Source: Gnetum montanum (Eukaryota; Streptophyta; Gnetopsida; Gnetales; Gnetaceae). From it: a stretch of DNA of 22,977 bases. Positions 1 to 8,806 of this stretch are shown in pieces; within the stretch, counting starts at the first letter, position 1, and every line of letters begins with the position of its first letter. The translations under genes and the position numbers were made by a program. The stretch covers positions 13,402 to 36,378 of the forward strand of contig MNCI01037883.1 of NCBI GenBank assembly GCA_015680685.1, given 5' to 3'. Below the pieces are notes generated by a model. That model did no database searches. It saw nothing but the letters and a program-made list of their open reading frames with translations, and was not told where the DNA came from.

Positions 1-351
1 CCACTTCAAGTCCCTACTCTATGCCCACGTTGTTGATAGTTAGGGAAGCTACGTTGTCACCATGAATGATGATTTTACTTCCCTTGTACGGAAGATGAAT
101 TTCTTGATGCATGGGTGAGGAGACAGCTCGTAATTAAGCCAACCAAGATCTTCCTTAGATCAGATTGAACCCTAGTGTCTCTTCCACCACCAAGAAGTTT
201 GTGGTTGTAGGAATTATTCTTTGACTACAATATTCAAGGACATAGACCCCTTGATAGCAACTCTTAATCCATTGAAGGACTTAAGAGTTGTGGTGGTTGT
301 AGGTTGTACTTGCTCAATTAAGCCCAAGAGTTCAACAATGGTGCATGGGAT
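1..351 (-). pseudogene. E0 retrotransposon protease fragment
   Basis: Read on the minus strand, this stretch matches the E1 protease region (3870-4200) piece by piece. Both have a KSFNG motif, then a KG block, then a block like HQEIHLPY, then HGDNV near the end. The frame carries stops and at least one frameshift, so it is not functional. The family is the retropepsin-like aspartic protease that cuts the gag-pol polyprotein. Only the part after the active site is present; the active-site Asp-Gly segment should lie to the right but is interrupted by the E1 LTR at 352. The left end runs out of the window. The matching gag start of the same element is probably the fragment at 8013-8330. Confidence 0.6.
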
Positions 352-936
352 TGTACTGACCTAAATCATCGATGTAAGGCTGTAAGGGAAACAGACACCG
401 AGAGATCGTCGGGCATGCACAGCTGACCCTACCTTTGCTTGAGGGCAAGCTAGAAAAGTAAACGAAGGTAGAGTGCCTTGGATGGTCTGCACGCAAATCA
501 ACCAAGGACTTCCCCGAGCGTAAGCTATGGCTAGCGTTGGGGTTATCGTAAACGGGATGTAAACGGAATCCAAACAACGATACGAAATGTAAACAGAGCA
601 TACTGGATTATAGATAAAGTGTAAATAGAGCTATATTGTAAACAAAGCATAAACCGAAGTAAATAATGTAAATGGAAGGCAATAATGAAACTGTATTATA
701 TTGTTTTAAAAAAATGTGCACCAGTCAAAGCGTAGTTGCACATGTGTGGATGGCAAGTCAAACGCCTAGCCCTGGGATGATATGACATGATGATGCGATG
801 ATGTGATGTGATGAACATGAGAAATGCTTGGATGCCACCAGTCAGGTGTACCGAGTGCCCAAGGATTGCAGGTTCTGTTCTCTCTCAAAATTTCCAATCT
901 CTCCAATTTTTCCTCCTAGTTTATGTGAATTGACAA

Positions 937-947
937 GGTATTTATAG
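937..947 (-). promoter_or_regulatory. TATA box of E1 left LTR
   Basis: The minus strand reads CTATAAATACC. The same box lies at the same distance (about 585 bp) from the LTR edge in the right LTR and at a similar place in the E3 LTR, so it probably marks the U3 core promoter. Transcription would run leftwards in this copy. Confidence 0.65.
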
Positions 948-1039
948 GGTTGGGCCAAGCTCGGGCATGAAATTCAAGAATGGAATCAATGGCTGGGAGA
1001 TGAGAGGAAAGCAGATCTAATGACATGTATCCAATGGAT

Positions 1040-1119
1040 AGTTGTGCACGAGTTGGATGTGTGTTGGCGAGAGTTGGATTTGTGTTGGGTAGTTGTGCAC
1101 GAGTTGGATGTGTGTTGGC
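1040..1119. repeat. 51-bp minisatellite in E1 left LTR
   Basis: A unit beginning AGTTGTGCACGAGTTGGATG recurs at 1040 and 1091, exactly 51 bp apart, giving about 1.6 copies. It ends at the N at 1120. The right LTR has about 2.6 copies. Each unit contains two half-repeats of the form GAGTTGGATnTGTGTTGG. Confidence 0.85.
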
Positions 1120-1300
1120 NACAACAAGAGAAATTTGACTGCCCAGCGTGACCTACAGTGTGACCTCCAAAACTTGCAATTTTGAGCTAAAATCTAGAAT
1201 TTTTTAAGGCTGGGACCCATAGTTATCAATAGTGGACCCTGAGGATGACTTGAACCCTTGAAATCAAGTCATTTTGGCTCAGTTTTGTGGCTCTAAAATT

Positions 1301-1690
1301 TGGTGACGTTGATCCTTACGCTGTGCAGCGTCTGAAAAAGTAACCCCAGCGTCACCAAGTTAAAATGGCACATTTGAGGCCCAAATCTTGATTTTCTAGA
1401 GACTGGGAGCTACTGGGGACCTTGGTGAAGGTCATGGGGGATCCTTGTGCTTGATTTCGACCTGTTTTGACTCAATTTCGGGGATCCAAAAGTTGGTGAC
1501 GCTAATACTTACGCTGTGCAGCATCTGAAAAAGTAACCAAAGTGTACTTAGCCAAAACTAAACATTTTGAACCCAAAACTTTTGATTCTGGATGCTGGAA
1601 GTTGGTGCAGTCACCTCTGGGCCTCGGGGGGATCTTGCCTATTGAATCATGGGCCATCGGGGGCTGTTTCAGAGGCCTCCAAGTTTGGTC
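1301..1690. repeat. About 193-bp tandem subrepeats in U3 of E1 left LTR
   Basis: TTGGTGACGYTRATMCTTACG, then GTGCAGC and CTGAAAAAGTAACC, occurs at about 1300 and again at about 1493. The two units are diverged but keep the same order of blocks, including a GATTTTCTAGAGACTGGGAG-like segment. Each unit holds the near-palindrome ACGCTG-TG-CAGCGT (1318-1331 and 1511-1524, the second with one change). The block at 1141-1300 may be a more diverged third unit. It lies upstream of the TATA box on the sense strand, the place for an enhancer array. Confidence 0.65.
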
Positions 1691-1754
1691 ACACTGTACT
1701 CATGTTGGGCAACAGCATGACTTAGCTTGATTCTTGTCTTAGGCCAAAATTAGT

Positions 1755-1831
1755 GGTGTTTCATTGGCTCTTCTTTGTTAATGTTTGGAGGAATTCACCC
1801 AAGAGGCATCGACAAAGAAGTGCAAAACACC
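1755..1831. repeat. U3 inverted repeat (hairpin), E1 copy
   Basis: The outer arms GGTGTTT (1755-1761) and AAACACC (1825-1831) enclose the inner arms TTCTTTGTTAATGTT (1771-1785) and GGCATCGACAAAGAA (1805-1819). The inner arms pair at about 11 of 15 positions, and the mismatches are transitions. A related inverted repeat sits at the matching place in E3 (14598-14675). Confidence 0.65.
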
Positions 1832-2269
1832 ATGAGCAACAAAGCATCAAACATTAACCGTCGGCCCTTGGTTGGGTGTCATCACACCATTTTCAAAAGT
1901 ACATGGGATTGAGGGAATGTGGTTCAAGATGCAAGTGAATCGGTTGTAATAAGGGAAGCTAGGAGGTTAAGGGCTATGATTGCTACTGGGATATGTGGGG
2001 GAGAAATGCTCTCTTGTGCACAAGTCATGTCATTGGTCCTTGTCAATAGCCGGGTTTTCAGTAGACTCGGAACCAAGACATAGGAGGTGCATTCTTTGGA
2101 GAAATGGGACTCTTATAGAGTATTTGTGGGGCCCATTGTAAACAGCCAAAGCCACGCGATGATGTGTAACATGGTCTCTCAAGACAATTGCCTTCTCACC
2201 TAGGGCTTGTATGAGAATAGCCAATAGTCTTTGTGATGTCAACGGGGTTGTGAAGACCTTTTCTATACA

Positions 2270-2360
2270 TTTTGCTCTTTGACCTTTTGTACTTTTTCTT
2301 TTCTTGTTTTTTTCTTTTCTTTTGTTTTTTCTTTATTTTGTCTTTTCCTCTTTGGTATTT
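2270..2360 (-). other. Polypurine tract of E1
   Basis: The minus strand is almost pure purine (AAAGAAAAGAAAAAG type) and ends GGTCAAAGAGCAAAA right at the LTR edge. This is where plus-strand DNA priming takes place in LTR retrotransposons. E3 has a comparable GCAAAGGTGAAAA at its own LTR edge. Confidence 0.55.
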
Positions 2361-2908
2361 TTGAAAGAGCTTACTTTTAGTGCCATGCTCGTGTTCAAGC
2401 GCTTGCATTTTATGTCATCCATTGTGTACTGTGTTTTGTGTTATGACTACTTAGGGAGTTACAGTGTGCAATAGTGTATCAAGAGTGTTGAGCTGGGTGG
2501 AATGCATCTGGGGGTATAACTAAGTAGGATAATTGGGACATGATGGGGGAAATAGGGGATGCATTAGAAGTTGGGAATGTACTTATGAACGGATTGGTTA
2601 ACCCAGTCGCGTGCATCAGGAAAAATGTGATTCCTTGTCGTCATGATGAAGTGCATCTATGCATGAATGCCTCAGGAGTGTCATCCTGCAAACACAACTC
2701 CAATAAGATAAGAAAACCACAAATGAAACAGTCAGCTAAACAAGGAGATGGAGTCACCACGTGTAATTTTTAAAGCAGAAAGGATCATGAACAGCATTAG
2801 CTTCATTACGGTCCATGAGATAAATCATGCAGCAAGTCTTTGTGGAACATGAAAAGCTAATTGCAGCGATACATCTTTTCAAGTTTTTCCTGGTCATTGA
2901 TGATGTCA
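2361..2908. other. E1 3' untranslated region, nothing recognised
   Basis: This lies between the purine tract and the hairpin-unit array. I see no domain, no repeat and no long conserved frame. The plus-strand frame at 2540-2773 (77 codons) resembles nothing I know and is probably chance. Confidence 0.5.
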
Positions 2909-3266
2909 CTAGTTTATAGTCTTAGCAGACTGTTATGGATTAGTTTCACGTCATAACCCCTTGGATGGCGCCAGTTTAGCGTCGTGGCAAATGGTGCATT
3001 GCTAGTTTATAGTCATAGCACACTGTGAAGAGGCAAACTAGTTTATAGTCTTAGTGGACTCTGGATGCTAGTTTCATGTCATGGCAGATGGATGTAGCAG
3101 TTTAGTGTCATACCGGATAGAATTCTGTTGTGTCAGTTTTAAGTCATGATGCTAGGACTACTCTGTGGGATCAATTTTAAGTCATGATCCCAGGACTATT
3201 CTGTGGTATCAGTTTTTAGTCATGATGCCAGGACTACTCTATGCTAGTTTATAGTCATAGTGGACT
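2909..3266 (-). repeat. Array 1 of short hairpin units (E1)
   Basis: Eleven units of the form CTAGTTTA-nn-GTC-n(4-10)-GACT occur in about 360 bp, starting near 2909, 2941, 2971, 3001, 3037, 3068, 3097, 3133, 3171, 3209 and 3244. Many have a 4-5 bp stem, usually AGTC/GACT, right after the constant AGTTTA block. The units at 3133, 3171 and 3209 are a strict 38-bp tandem repeat. The others are spaced 29-37 bp apart, so the hairpin core rather than the spacer seems to be the repeated item. Related arrays lie at 15671-15932 and 19557-20059 in E3. Tat/Ogre-type elements are known to carry tandem repeats in their 3' untranslated regions. Confidence 0.8.
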
Positions 3267-3599
3267 GATGCTTACCTTGCTTGTGTAAAGTGTGATGCTG
3301 CATGCATGGTAATGCTATGTATCTACAAGATCCTACAAAGATCAACTAGGAAGAAAACAACATCAAGCGACACCTGTTGTACATAAAGTTAAAATGTATG
3401 AATGAAAGAAGAGCAAGTAGGCCATTTCGGGTCATATGCTAGTTTAAGGCCTTTTTGGGCCATGTGTTTTTGTAGTTTTATGTTTTTATGTTTGATGTTT
3501 TTCAAATGCAATGTGTAAATTAAGTTGATGAATGTGTAAACAAGCAAAATGCATGATCTAAGTGAGCAGGCAAAATGTAAATGCATAGGCTAGTGAAAT
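3267..3599 (-). other. Intron-like, T-rich block after E1 protease
   Basis: On the sense strand this is T-rich with repeated TTTACAT words and no long open frame. It contains a further hairpin unit at 3438-3461 whose stem is GGCC/GGCC. It resembles the block at 19446-20100 in E3, which lies just upstream of the reverse-transcriptase part of pol. Ogre elements are known to have an intron between protease and reverse transcriptase, so this may be a relic of it. I could not fix splice sites. Confidence 0.4.
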
Positions 3600-4300
3600 G
3601 TAAACAAAAGTTAAAAATGCATGACAAGCGGAGGCAAAGGGTAGGCAGGCACCCAGCTCATTTTTGGCTAAGGGAAAGTCTTGGTCATGTATTTGCTTCC
3701 TAACCAGGCATGGATTAGGGAGTGTACAAGGCTTAGGATACTCTGGGAAGCTATCGGCTTCAACCACTCGTTTGGGTGTGTTAGCCTTAAGCGTTGTGTT
3801 GGTTGTTGTAGGTGTACCATTAAGAAACTCTTCTTCCAAAACTTGCACCATGTCTATGTCATGGATAGTCTAAGAGGAAACGTTATCACCATGGATGATA
3901 ACTTGACCACCTTCGTATGGAAGGTGGATTTCTTGGTGGATGGGAGACGAGATGGCCCTTAGTTGAGCTAGACAAGGCTTGCTTAGAATCATGTTGAAAC
4001 CTGGCATCTCCTCTATGACAGTGAAATCTGTGCTAGTGGGGAATTTCTCGCCCGCTACAAAGGCTAAGTTAATTGTACCCTTGACTATGACATGTGATCC
4101 ATTGAAGGATTTTACACATGTGGTTTTGGTTGGCCTAATTTCATTTGTCAGGTCTAGCTTGTCGATGATGGAGTGTAGGACTACGTTCATTGCTGCACCA
4201 TCATTAACATGCACTCTACGGATGGTGCACTATCCAACACGAATGCTAATGGATAGTGGAGCTGTAGTGACTTCCCCTCATTTGGGGTTGACTTTAACTG
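3600..4300 (-). pseudogene. E1 aspartic protease and C-terminal tail
   Basis: The minus-strand frame from about 4214 to 3870 is open and has the retropepsin layout. There is a VNDGAAMNVV active-site-like stretch (normally Asp-Ser/Thr-Gly; here Asp-Gly-Ala), then KSFNGSHVIVKGTINL, then VIEEMPGFNMILSKPCLAQL, which matches the usual L-L-G-R-P-W-L block with the Gly-Arg changed. A tail rich in Glu, Pro and Lys follows to about 3600 after one in-frame stop near 3867. Upstream the frame continues through a stop near 4230 into gag. The enzyme would have matured the polyprotein. Loss of the second active-site residue, changes in the flap-end motif and the stops all point to an inactive copy. Confidence 0.7.
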
Positions 4301-5453
4301 CATCATCACGAAAGGCTAAGATCTTTGAACCCAATTCTTGTGGTGTGGGAGGTAACATTTCTGCACGGATGGATGCCTCATTTGCAGAGATGTCCTCCAT
4401 AATAGGAATGGAGGCTAAGACCTAGGCCAATGCTTGGAAGTGAGCAGGTGAGGTCCTGACCAGGTCATATAAGCTAAATGTTGTGTTCTTTTGCTTGAGC
4501 GTTTGCTTTACTTAGGTTAGTGCAGCTACGAAGTCCTTGTCATTAGCCGTTGTGTTGGCTTTGACTTCCTCTGTGAAGCTTGAGAGACAGACCTCTTGGG
4601 AGGGGAACTTACGCTTGATTTGCTTGGGGGTAGGGGCCCCAGTGTTGAGTTGTTGTTTGCTAGTTGTGGCCTTTTCTTNGTCATGCCAGTTTAACATCTT
4701 AGTGGACGAACGTTGTGGAGCCTTGACCACAAAGGGTGTTATGGGTGCTTAGGATGGCACCTTGATAACAAAGGGAGGCCTCATGTTTGTGGAGGCTAGG
4801 GGAATCCTTGGCTTGCTGGGAGGTGCACAGATCACAAAAGGTTTTTGCACAAGTTTGGGCTTGCCACCTATGTTAATTGAGTTTATGACATAGGATGCAT
4901 CGTCTGCGTTGGATTACCTTGCCGTGTCAATCACTAGTTGGCCTTGTTTTATCATTCCCTACAAGTCATCTTGCAAGGCATGACAATTTTCTGTACTGTG
5001 ACCAACCATTTGATGGTAATGATAGTATTGGTCCAATTTAAAATGTTGTGGGACCAGGGGCTCATTTGGTACTGCTAAGGTGGGGTTCCTTAGTAGCTCG
5101 CAGTACCTATCATGTCTTTGGTATGGTCCAATTTAAAATGTTGTGGGACTAGGGGCTCATTTGGTACTGCTAAGGTGGGGTTCCTTAGTAGCTCGCAGTA
5201 CCTATCATGTCTTCGGTGGGTAATCTCCGACACATGTTTGTGTTGGATTTGCCCAGCTTTCAAGAGTTTCTCCAATAGTTGAGAGGGTTGCATCAGTACT
5301 GGTGTATACTTTGAGCGGTCCTTGCGCTGAAATTTGGGCTTTGGGGTGGCCCCTACCGATGTACGTGAGTTGGCGCCAAAGTTGGCGGCTTTGTTAGTTG
5401 GGGCTCTAGGTTGCTTAGCTTTTGGGCCCGATTTGGTTGTTTTGTGATTGCGG
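4301..5453 (-). pseudogene. E1 gag C-terminal half with zinc knuckle
   Basis: The minus-strand translation in shifting frames shows, in order: a PKPKFQRKDRSKYTPVLMQP block (typical of the segment before the zinc knuckle in Tat-type gag); a zinc-knuckle-like YYHYHQMVGHSTENC near 4985-5030, with the first Cys replaced by Tyr; a GMIKQGQLVI block; a long Pro/Lys/Thr-rich linker; and TFSLYDLVRTSPAHFQALA near 4440, a block usually found just before the protease. There are several stops and at least two frame changes, one caused by the 95-bp duplication at 5030-5219. There is an N at 4679. Gag would package element RNA in virus-like particles. Confidence 0.65.
5030..5219. repeat. 95-bp tandem duplication inside E1 gag
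   Basis: The segment starting GGTCCAATTTAAAATG at 5030 is repeated at 5125 with only a few base differences. As 95 is not a multiple of three, it shifts the gag frame just before the zinc knuckle. Its near identity shows that it arose after the element had died or late in its life. Confidence 0.9.
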
Positions 5454-6341
5454 CTACTGTTTCCTCGATTGTGTTTTGCTTGTGAGTATGTTGGTTTTTG
5501 TAGGCCACATAAGCTGGGTCATTGTTTGTGGAAAGAAAGGTTTTTGGGCTAACATTTGTTGTGGTGGGATGGTATTCGGAACTGAGACTACCAGTGGAAC
5601 CCACTGCCCAGCCACAGGTTGTGAGGTAACACCCTGAACATGTTGGGTTGGAGTAATCAATGGTGCTCCATGGATTTGTACCTGAGGTATGTAATGGGTG
5701 GATGTGGAAGCTGGTATGACTGATGCCATTCCAATTACTTGAGGTCGAAAGATTGACCCTGCATTAGTTTGGGGAGGGAGTTGTTGGTACTGTACTTGTG
5801 GAGGAATGATGGAAGTGGACACATCAGAGTGAATATTATTGGGTACGGAGAAGATAGGAATGGAAGTAGGTACCTCTTGTTGGGAAATTGGTGCTCGAGT
5901 GTTTACGGATGAAGGAGGAAGCACCGTTTCTTCCAGGAAAGGATGGAATAATGGGTTTGTGTAGGCATGGGGACTAACAGTATGGTAGGAATTTCCATGT
6001 TCAGATTGGGCTGCAAAATCATCTTCCTCATCTTGAGGCTCTATTGGCAGTAGCTGTAAGGCTTGACTTTTAGCCATAAGAAGCTGGGATATGAGTTTAT
6101 GATGGTGTTCAGACAACAGGATTATATCAAATGCTGAAGGGATGAACTCACGACCTCCTTTGTGGACAAGTTCATAGTCTCGTTTTTCTTTCCTTTCCAC
6201 ACGATCGATAGGCAAGTTGGCTTGGATTTTTACACAAATGAAGTTATATTGTTCAGGGCTTAGTGTGGCTCTCTTTGGTTGAATTGTGGTATCAAACGTG
6301 TTAGGCATTGATGTAGAAGGTTGATCTGGATTCATATTCAC
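5454..6341 (-). CDS. E1 gag N-terminal half
   Basis: An open minus-strand frame of 295 codons, the longest in the window, starts ATG at 6341, about 310 bp after the primer-binding site. It begins MNMNPDQPSTSMPN and has a conserved-looking segment around residues 30-75 (YNFICVKIQ ... REFIPSAFD). That segment recurs in E0 at 8013-8330, which argues that it is a real family protein. The rest is rich in Pro, Gln, Thr and Ser with short charged parts (DEEDD near residue 105). No zinc knuckle lies in this half; the continuation is in the broken region 4301-5453. Function is inferred from position (first gene after the 5' LTR) and from this homology; I do not recognise a database domain with certainty. 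Confidence 0.65.
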   Translation of the reverse strand: MNMNPDQPSTSMPNTFDTTIQPKRATLSPEQYNFICVKIQANLPIDRVERKEKRDYELVHKGGREFIPSAFDIILLSEHHHKLISQLLMAKSQALQLLPIEPQDEEDDFAAQSEHGNSYHTVSPHAYTNPLFHPFLEETVLPPSSVNTRAPISQQEVPTSIPIFSVPNNIHSDVSTSIIPPQVQYQQLPPQTNAGSIFRPQVIGMASVIPASTSTHYIPQVQIHGAPLITPTQHVQGVTSQPVAGQWVPLVVSVPNTIPPQQMLAQKPFFPQTMTQLMWPTKTNILTSKTQSRKQ

Positions 6342-6654
6342 AAATTGGGTTGTGAAAGTTACTATTTGTAGAAAATGGCTAACTTTGAAAACGAAAAAAA
6401 AAAAGAAAAAATAAAAATAAATAAATAAATAAATAAATAAAATGACTAAATCTGCTGGTAGCAGGAAAATGGATAAGTGTAAAAATGAAAGAAAAGAAAA
6501 AAATGCTAAGTGTGAAAACTGCTAAAAATGGCCAAGTCTAGTGCTACACTCGCTACACTGGAGCTTGTTATGCTCTGAGAACTTGTTATGCTCTCTAGAA
6601 CATCCAATTTTTTGACTAAGTGCTAATCAAAAATGTAGACAGAAATGGTTCAGG
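6342..6654 (-). other. E1 leader between primer site and gag
   Basis: Untranslated leader on the sense strand. It contains an (AAAT)n simple repeat (6411-6442 on the plus strand) and A-rich runs, with nothing else recognised. The packaging signal of the element would be expected here but cannot be pointed to. Confidence 0.5.
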
Positions 6655-6671
6655 CCCTCCTTCTAGCGCCA
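6655..6671 (-). promoter_or_regulatory. Primer-binding site of E1
   Basis: The minus strand reads TGGCGCTAGAAGGAGGG, five bases inside the LTR edge. It starts TGG, as expected for pairing with the CCA end of a tRNA. This fixes the element's direction (right to left). The tRNA species is not determined here; Ogre elements are reported to use tRNA-Arg. Confidence 0.75.
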
Positions 6672-7260
6672 AAAACTGTACTGACCTAAATCATCGGTGT
6701 AAGGTTGGAAGGGAAACAGACACCGAGAGATCGTCAGGCACGCACAGCTGATCCGACCTTCACTTGAGGGCAAGCTGGAAAAGTAAATGAAGGTAGAGTG
6801 CCTTGGATGGTCTGCATGAAAATCAACTAAGGACTTCCCCGAGCGTAAGCTACGGCTAGCGCTGGGGTTATCGTAAACGGGATGTAAACGGAATGCAAAC
6901 AGCGATACAAAATGTAAACAGAGCGTACTGGATTATAGATAAATCATAAATAGAGCTATATTGTAAACAAAGTGTAAACCAAAGTAAATAATGTAAATGG
7001 AAGGAAATAATGAAACTGTATTATATTTTTTAAAAAAAATGTGCACCGGTCAAAGCGTAGTTACACACGTGTGGATGGCAAGTCAAATGCCTAGCCCTGG
7101 GATGATATGACGTGATGATGCGATGATGTGATGTGATGAACGTGAGAAATGTTTGGATGCCACCAGTCAAGTGTGCCGAGTGCCCAAGGATTGCAGGTTC
7201 TGTTCTCTCTCAAAATTTCCAATCTCTCCAATTTTTCCTCCTGGTTTATGTGAATTGACA

Positions 7261-7272
7261 AGGTATTTATAG
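7261..7272 (-). promoter_or_regulatory. TATA box of E1 right LTR
   Basis: The minus strand reads CTATAAATACCT. It is the promoter that would have made the genomic RNA, 585-595 bp upstream of the LTR's inner edge. Confidence 0.65.
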
Positions 7273-7364
7273 GGTTGGGCCAAGCTCAGGCATGAAATTC
7301 AAGAATGGAATCAATGGATGGGAGATGAGAGGAAAGCAGATCTAATGATATGTATCCAATGGAT

Positions 7365-7496
7365 AGTTGTGCATGAGTTGGATGTGTGTTGGCAAGAGTT
7401 GGATTTGTGTTGGATAGTTGTGCATGAGTTTGATGTGTGTTGGCGAGAGTTGGATTTGTGTTGGATAGTTGTGCACGAGTTGGATGTGTATTGGCC
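7365..7496. repeat. 51-bp minisatellite in E1 right LTR
   Basis: Units start at 7365, 7416 and 7467, exactly 51 bp apart, giving about 2.6 copies against 1.6 in the left LTR. The open frames seen across it on both strands come from the length being a multiple of three. Confidence 0.9.
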
Positions 7497-8012
7497 AGCT
7501 ACATTCTTGACCAGGTACATTGCATTTTACAATTTATGGGTTATTCAAGCCCATGAAAGTACATTTAATTTAGATCATGAGTGATTGACATGCCCACAAA
7601 TGGGGATTTATAATGAAATGTACAATAAGAGAAATTTGACTACCCAACGTGACCTGCAGTGTGACCTCCAAAACTTGTAATTTTGAGCTGAAATCTAGAA
7701 TTTTTGAAGGCTGGGACCGATAGTTATCAATAGTGGACCCTAAGGATGACTTGAACCCTTGAAATCAAGTCATTTTGGCTCAGTTTTGGGAATGTAAAAG
7801 TTGGTGATGCTGATCCTTACGTTGTGCAGCGTCTGAAAAAGTAACCCCAGCGTCACCAAGTCAAAATGGCACATTTGAGGCCCAAATCTTGATTTTCTGG
7901 AGACTAGGAGCTGCTGGGGACCTTGGTGAAGGTCATGGGGGGTCCTTGTGCTTGATTTCGGCCTATTTTGACTCAATTTCGAGGCTCCAAATGTTGGTGA
8001 TGCTGATCCTTC

Positions 8013-8330
8013 AAGGATGTTTTCAAGCTTAGATTCTACCCTAAAATCATCGTCCTCTTCCTGTTGTTCCCCAAAGGTAGGCTGGTTAGCTTCCTCTTCC
8101 ATAGTAATCAATTGGGCTAGAATGCTAGAATAGACGTAGTTAAAGGAAATTTCTTCATATGGGGAAGGGATGTACTCTTTCCCATCCCTTTGTATGAGCT
8201 CAAACTCCATTTTAGCCTTGGCTTCAATTTGCAAAATTAACATGCTTTCTTGTATTTTGGCATAAATGAAGTTCTAATGATCTTCATTTATGGCTACAAA
8301 ATCAAAGCTCTCCCCTCCAACTCTCAAAGA
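8013..8330 (-). pseudogene. E0 gag N-terminal fragment
   Basis: The minus-strand frame reads NFIYAKIQ, then FELIQRDGKEYIPSPYEEI, then QEEDDDF. It lines up with E1 gag residues about 30-110 (NFICVKIQ, YELVHKGGREFIPSAFD, DEEDDF), clearly diverged. It has an in-frame stop near 8278. The frame breaks off at 8013 against the truncated E1 LTR; codons beyond that point in the open frame 7770-8243 are LTR sequence read through. About 1.9 kb of E0 between this point and the protease piece at 1-351 is gone. Confidence 0.65.
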
Positions 8331-8789
8331 TCACCTACACTCAATGACTACAAGGTCTTTAGGATCATACACCCTCATGACTTGTTGGTTATGATCTTTT
8401 CTAGTGAAGGTGAATGGAAATTTCATGGATTTTTGAAAAGACATGGCTATAATGCTAAGAATTGCTTAAACAAAGTAGGCTAGAAAAATGGGAAAAAGCC
8501 AAGTTACGAATGAGTTGAACCACCAACTTTTAGAAGCTACAAAATAAACTTTTGGTAGTAAAAACAATGGAAGGAAAGAGATATTAATGCTGGCTTTAGG
8601 CTATAAAATTCATAGCAAGTGATGTGAAAAACCAAGATCCAACCACTTGCAACTTCCATGTTGCAATTTTGGTCATAGGAGGGGGAAAGACTAGCGTTGA
8701 TTCCTCAAGGGTTTTGGCTACAAAAATCAAGGAAAAGCTTGCAAATAGCTATGAAAAGAATATATTTGGTTATAGAATTTAAGTGAAGG
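8331..8789 (-). other. E0 leader
   Basis: A-rich sequence between the E0 gag start and its primer-site relic, the same arrangement as 6342-6654 in E1. No domain or repeat is visible. Confidence 0.45.
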
Positions 8790-8806
8790 ACCTCCTTCTA
8801 GCATCA
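8790..8806 (-). promoter_or_regulatory. Primer-binding-site relic of E0
   Basis: The plus strand reads ACCTCCTTCTAGCATCA against CCCTCCTTCTAGCGCCA in E1, with three changes. It lies next to a TG that could be the LTR edge (8815). It supports E0 running right to left like E1. Confidence 0.55.

Larger units (their letters stand above)
352..2269 (-). repeat. E1 left LTR (3' LTR of a minus-strand element)
   Basis: Positions 352 to about 1510 repeat at 6677-8012, which defines an LTR pair. The outer edge starts TGTACTGACC exactly where homology with the second copy begins. The other edge is placed at ...CTATACA (2269), giving TGTA/TACA ends, because it is followed on the sense strand by a purine tract and because E3 has the same junction at 14850. 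The length would be about 1.9 kb. The copy has a single N at 1120 and lacks about 135 bp that the right copy has at that point. The many base differences between the copies look mostly like transitions, suggesting an old insertion. The right edge is inferred, since the other LTR is truncated before it. Confidence 0.8.
6677..8012 (-). repeat. E1 right LTR (5' LTR), truncated
   Basis: This copy matches 352 to about 1510 over its length, starting TGTACTGACC. Homology stops at 8012 (GCTGATCCTTC), just inside the second U3 subrepeat of the left LTR, so about 760 bp of U3 and the outer terminus are missing. What follows is E0 gag sequence, so no target-site duplication can be read. It keeps the 135-bp segment (about 7498-7632) that the left copy lacks. 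Confidence 0.85.

Noticed and set aside
332-601. Minus-strand frames of 89 and 70 codons at the E1 left LTR edge
   Set aside because: They lie inside the LTR, cross its edge, and are not kept open in the right LTR copy.
2196-2408. Lys-rich minus-strand frame
   Set aside because: It is the purine tract read as codons; there is no other protein-like feature.
2909-3266. CRISPR-like array of repeats and spacers
   Set aside because: Units are diverged, spacers uneven, and the context is a plant retrotransposon; no cas genes.
3664-4425. Plus-strand frames of 69-148 codons over the E1 protease
   Set aside because: The opposite strand carries clear protease motifs; these are antisense shadows.
7311-7584. 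Open frames on both strands with repeated T-S-N-S-C-T-T-I
   Set aside because: They cross the 51-bp minisatellite in the LTR; a unit length divisible by three keeps frames open by chance.
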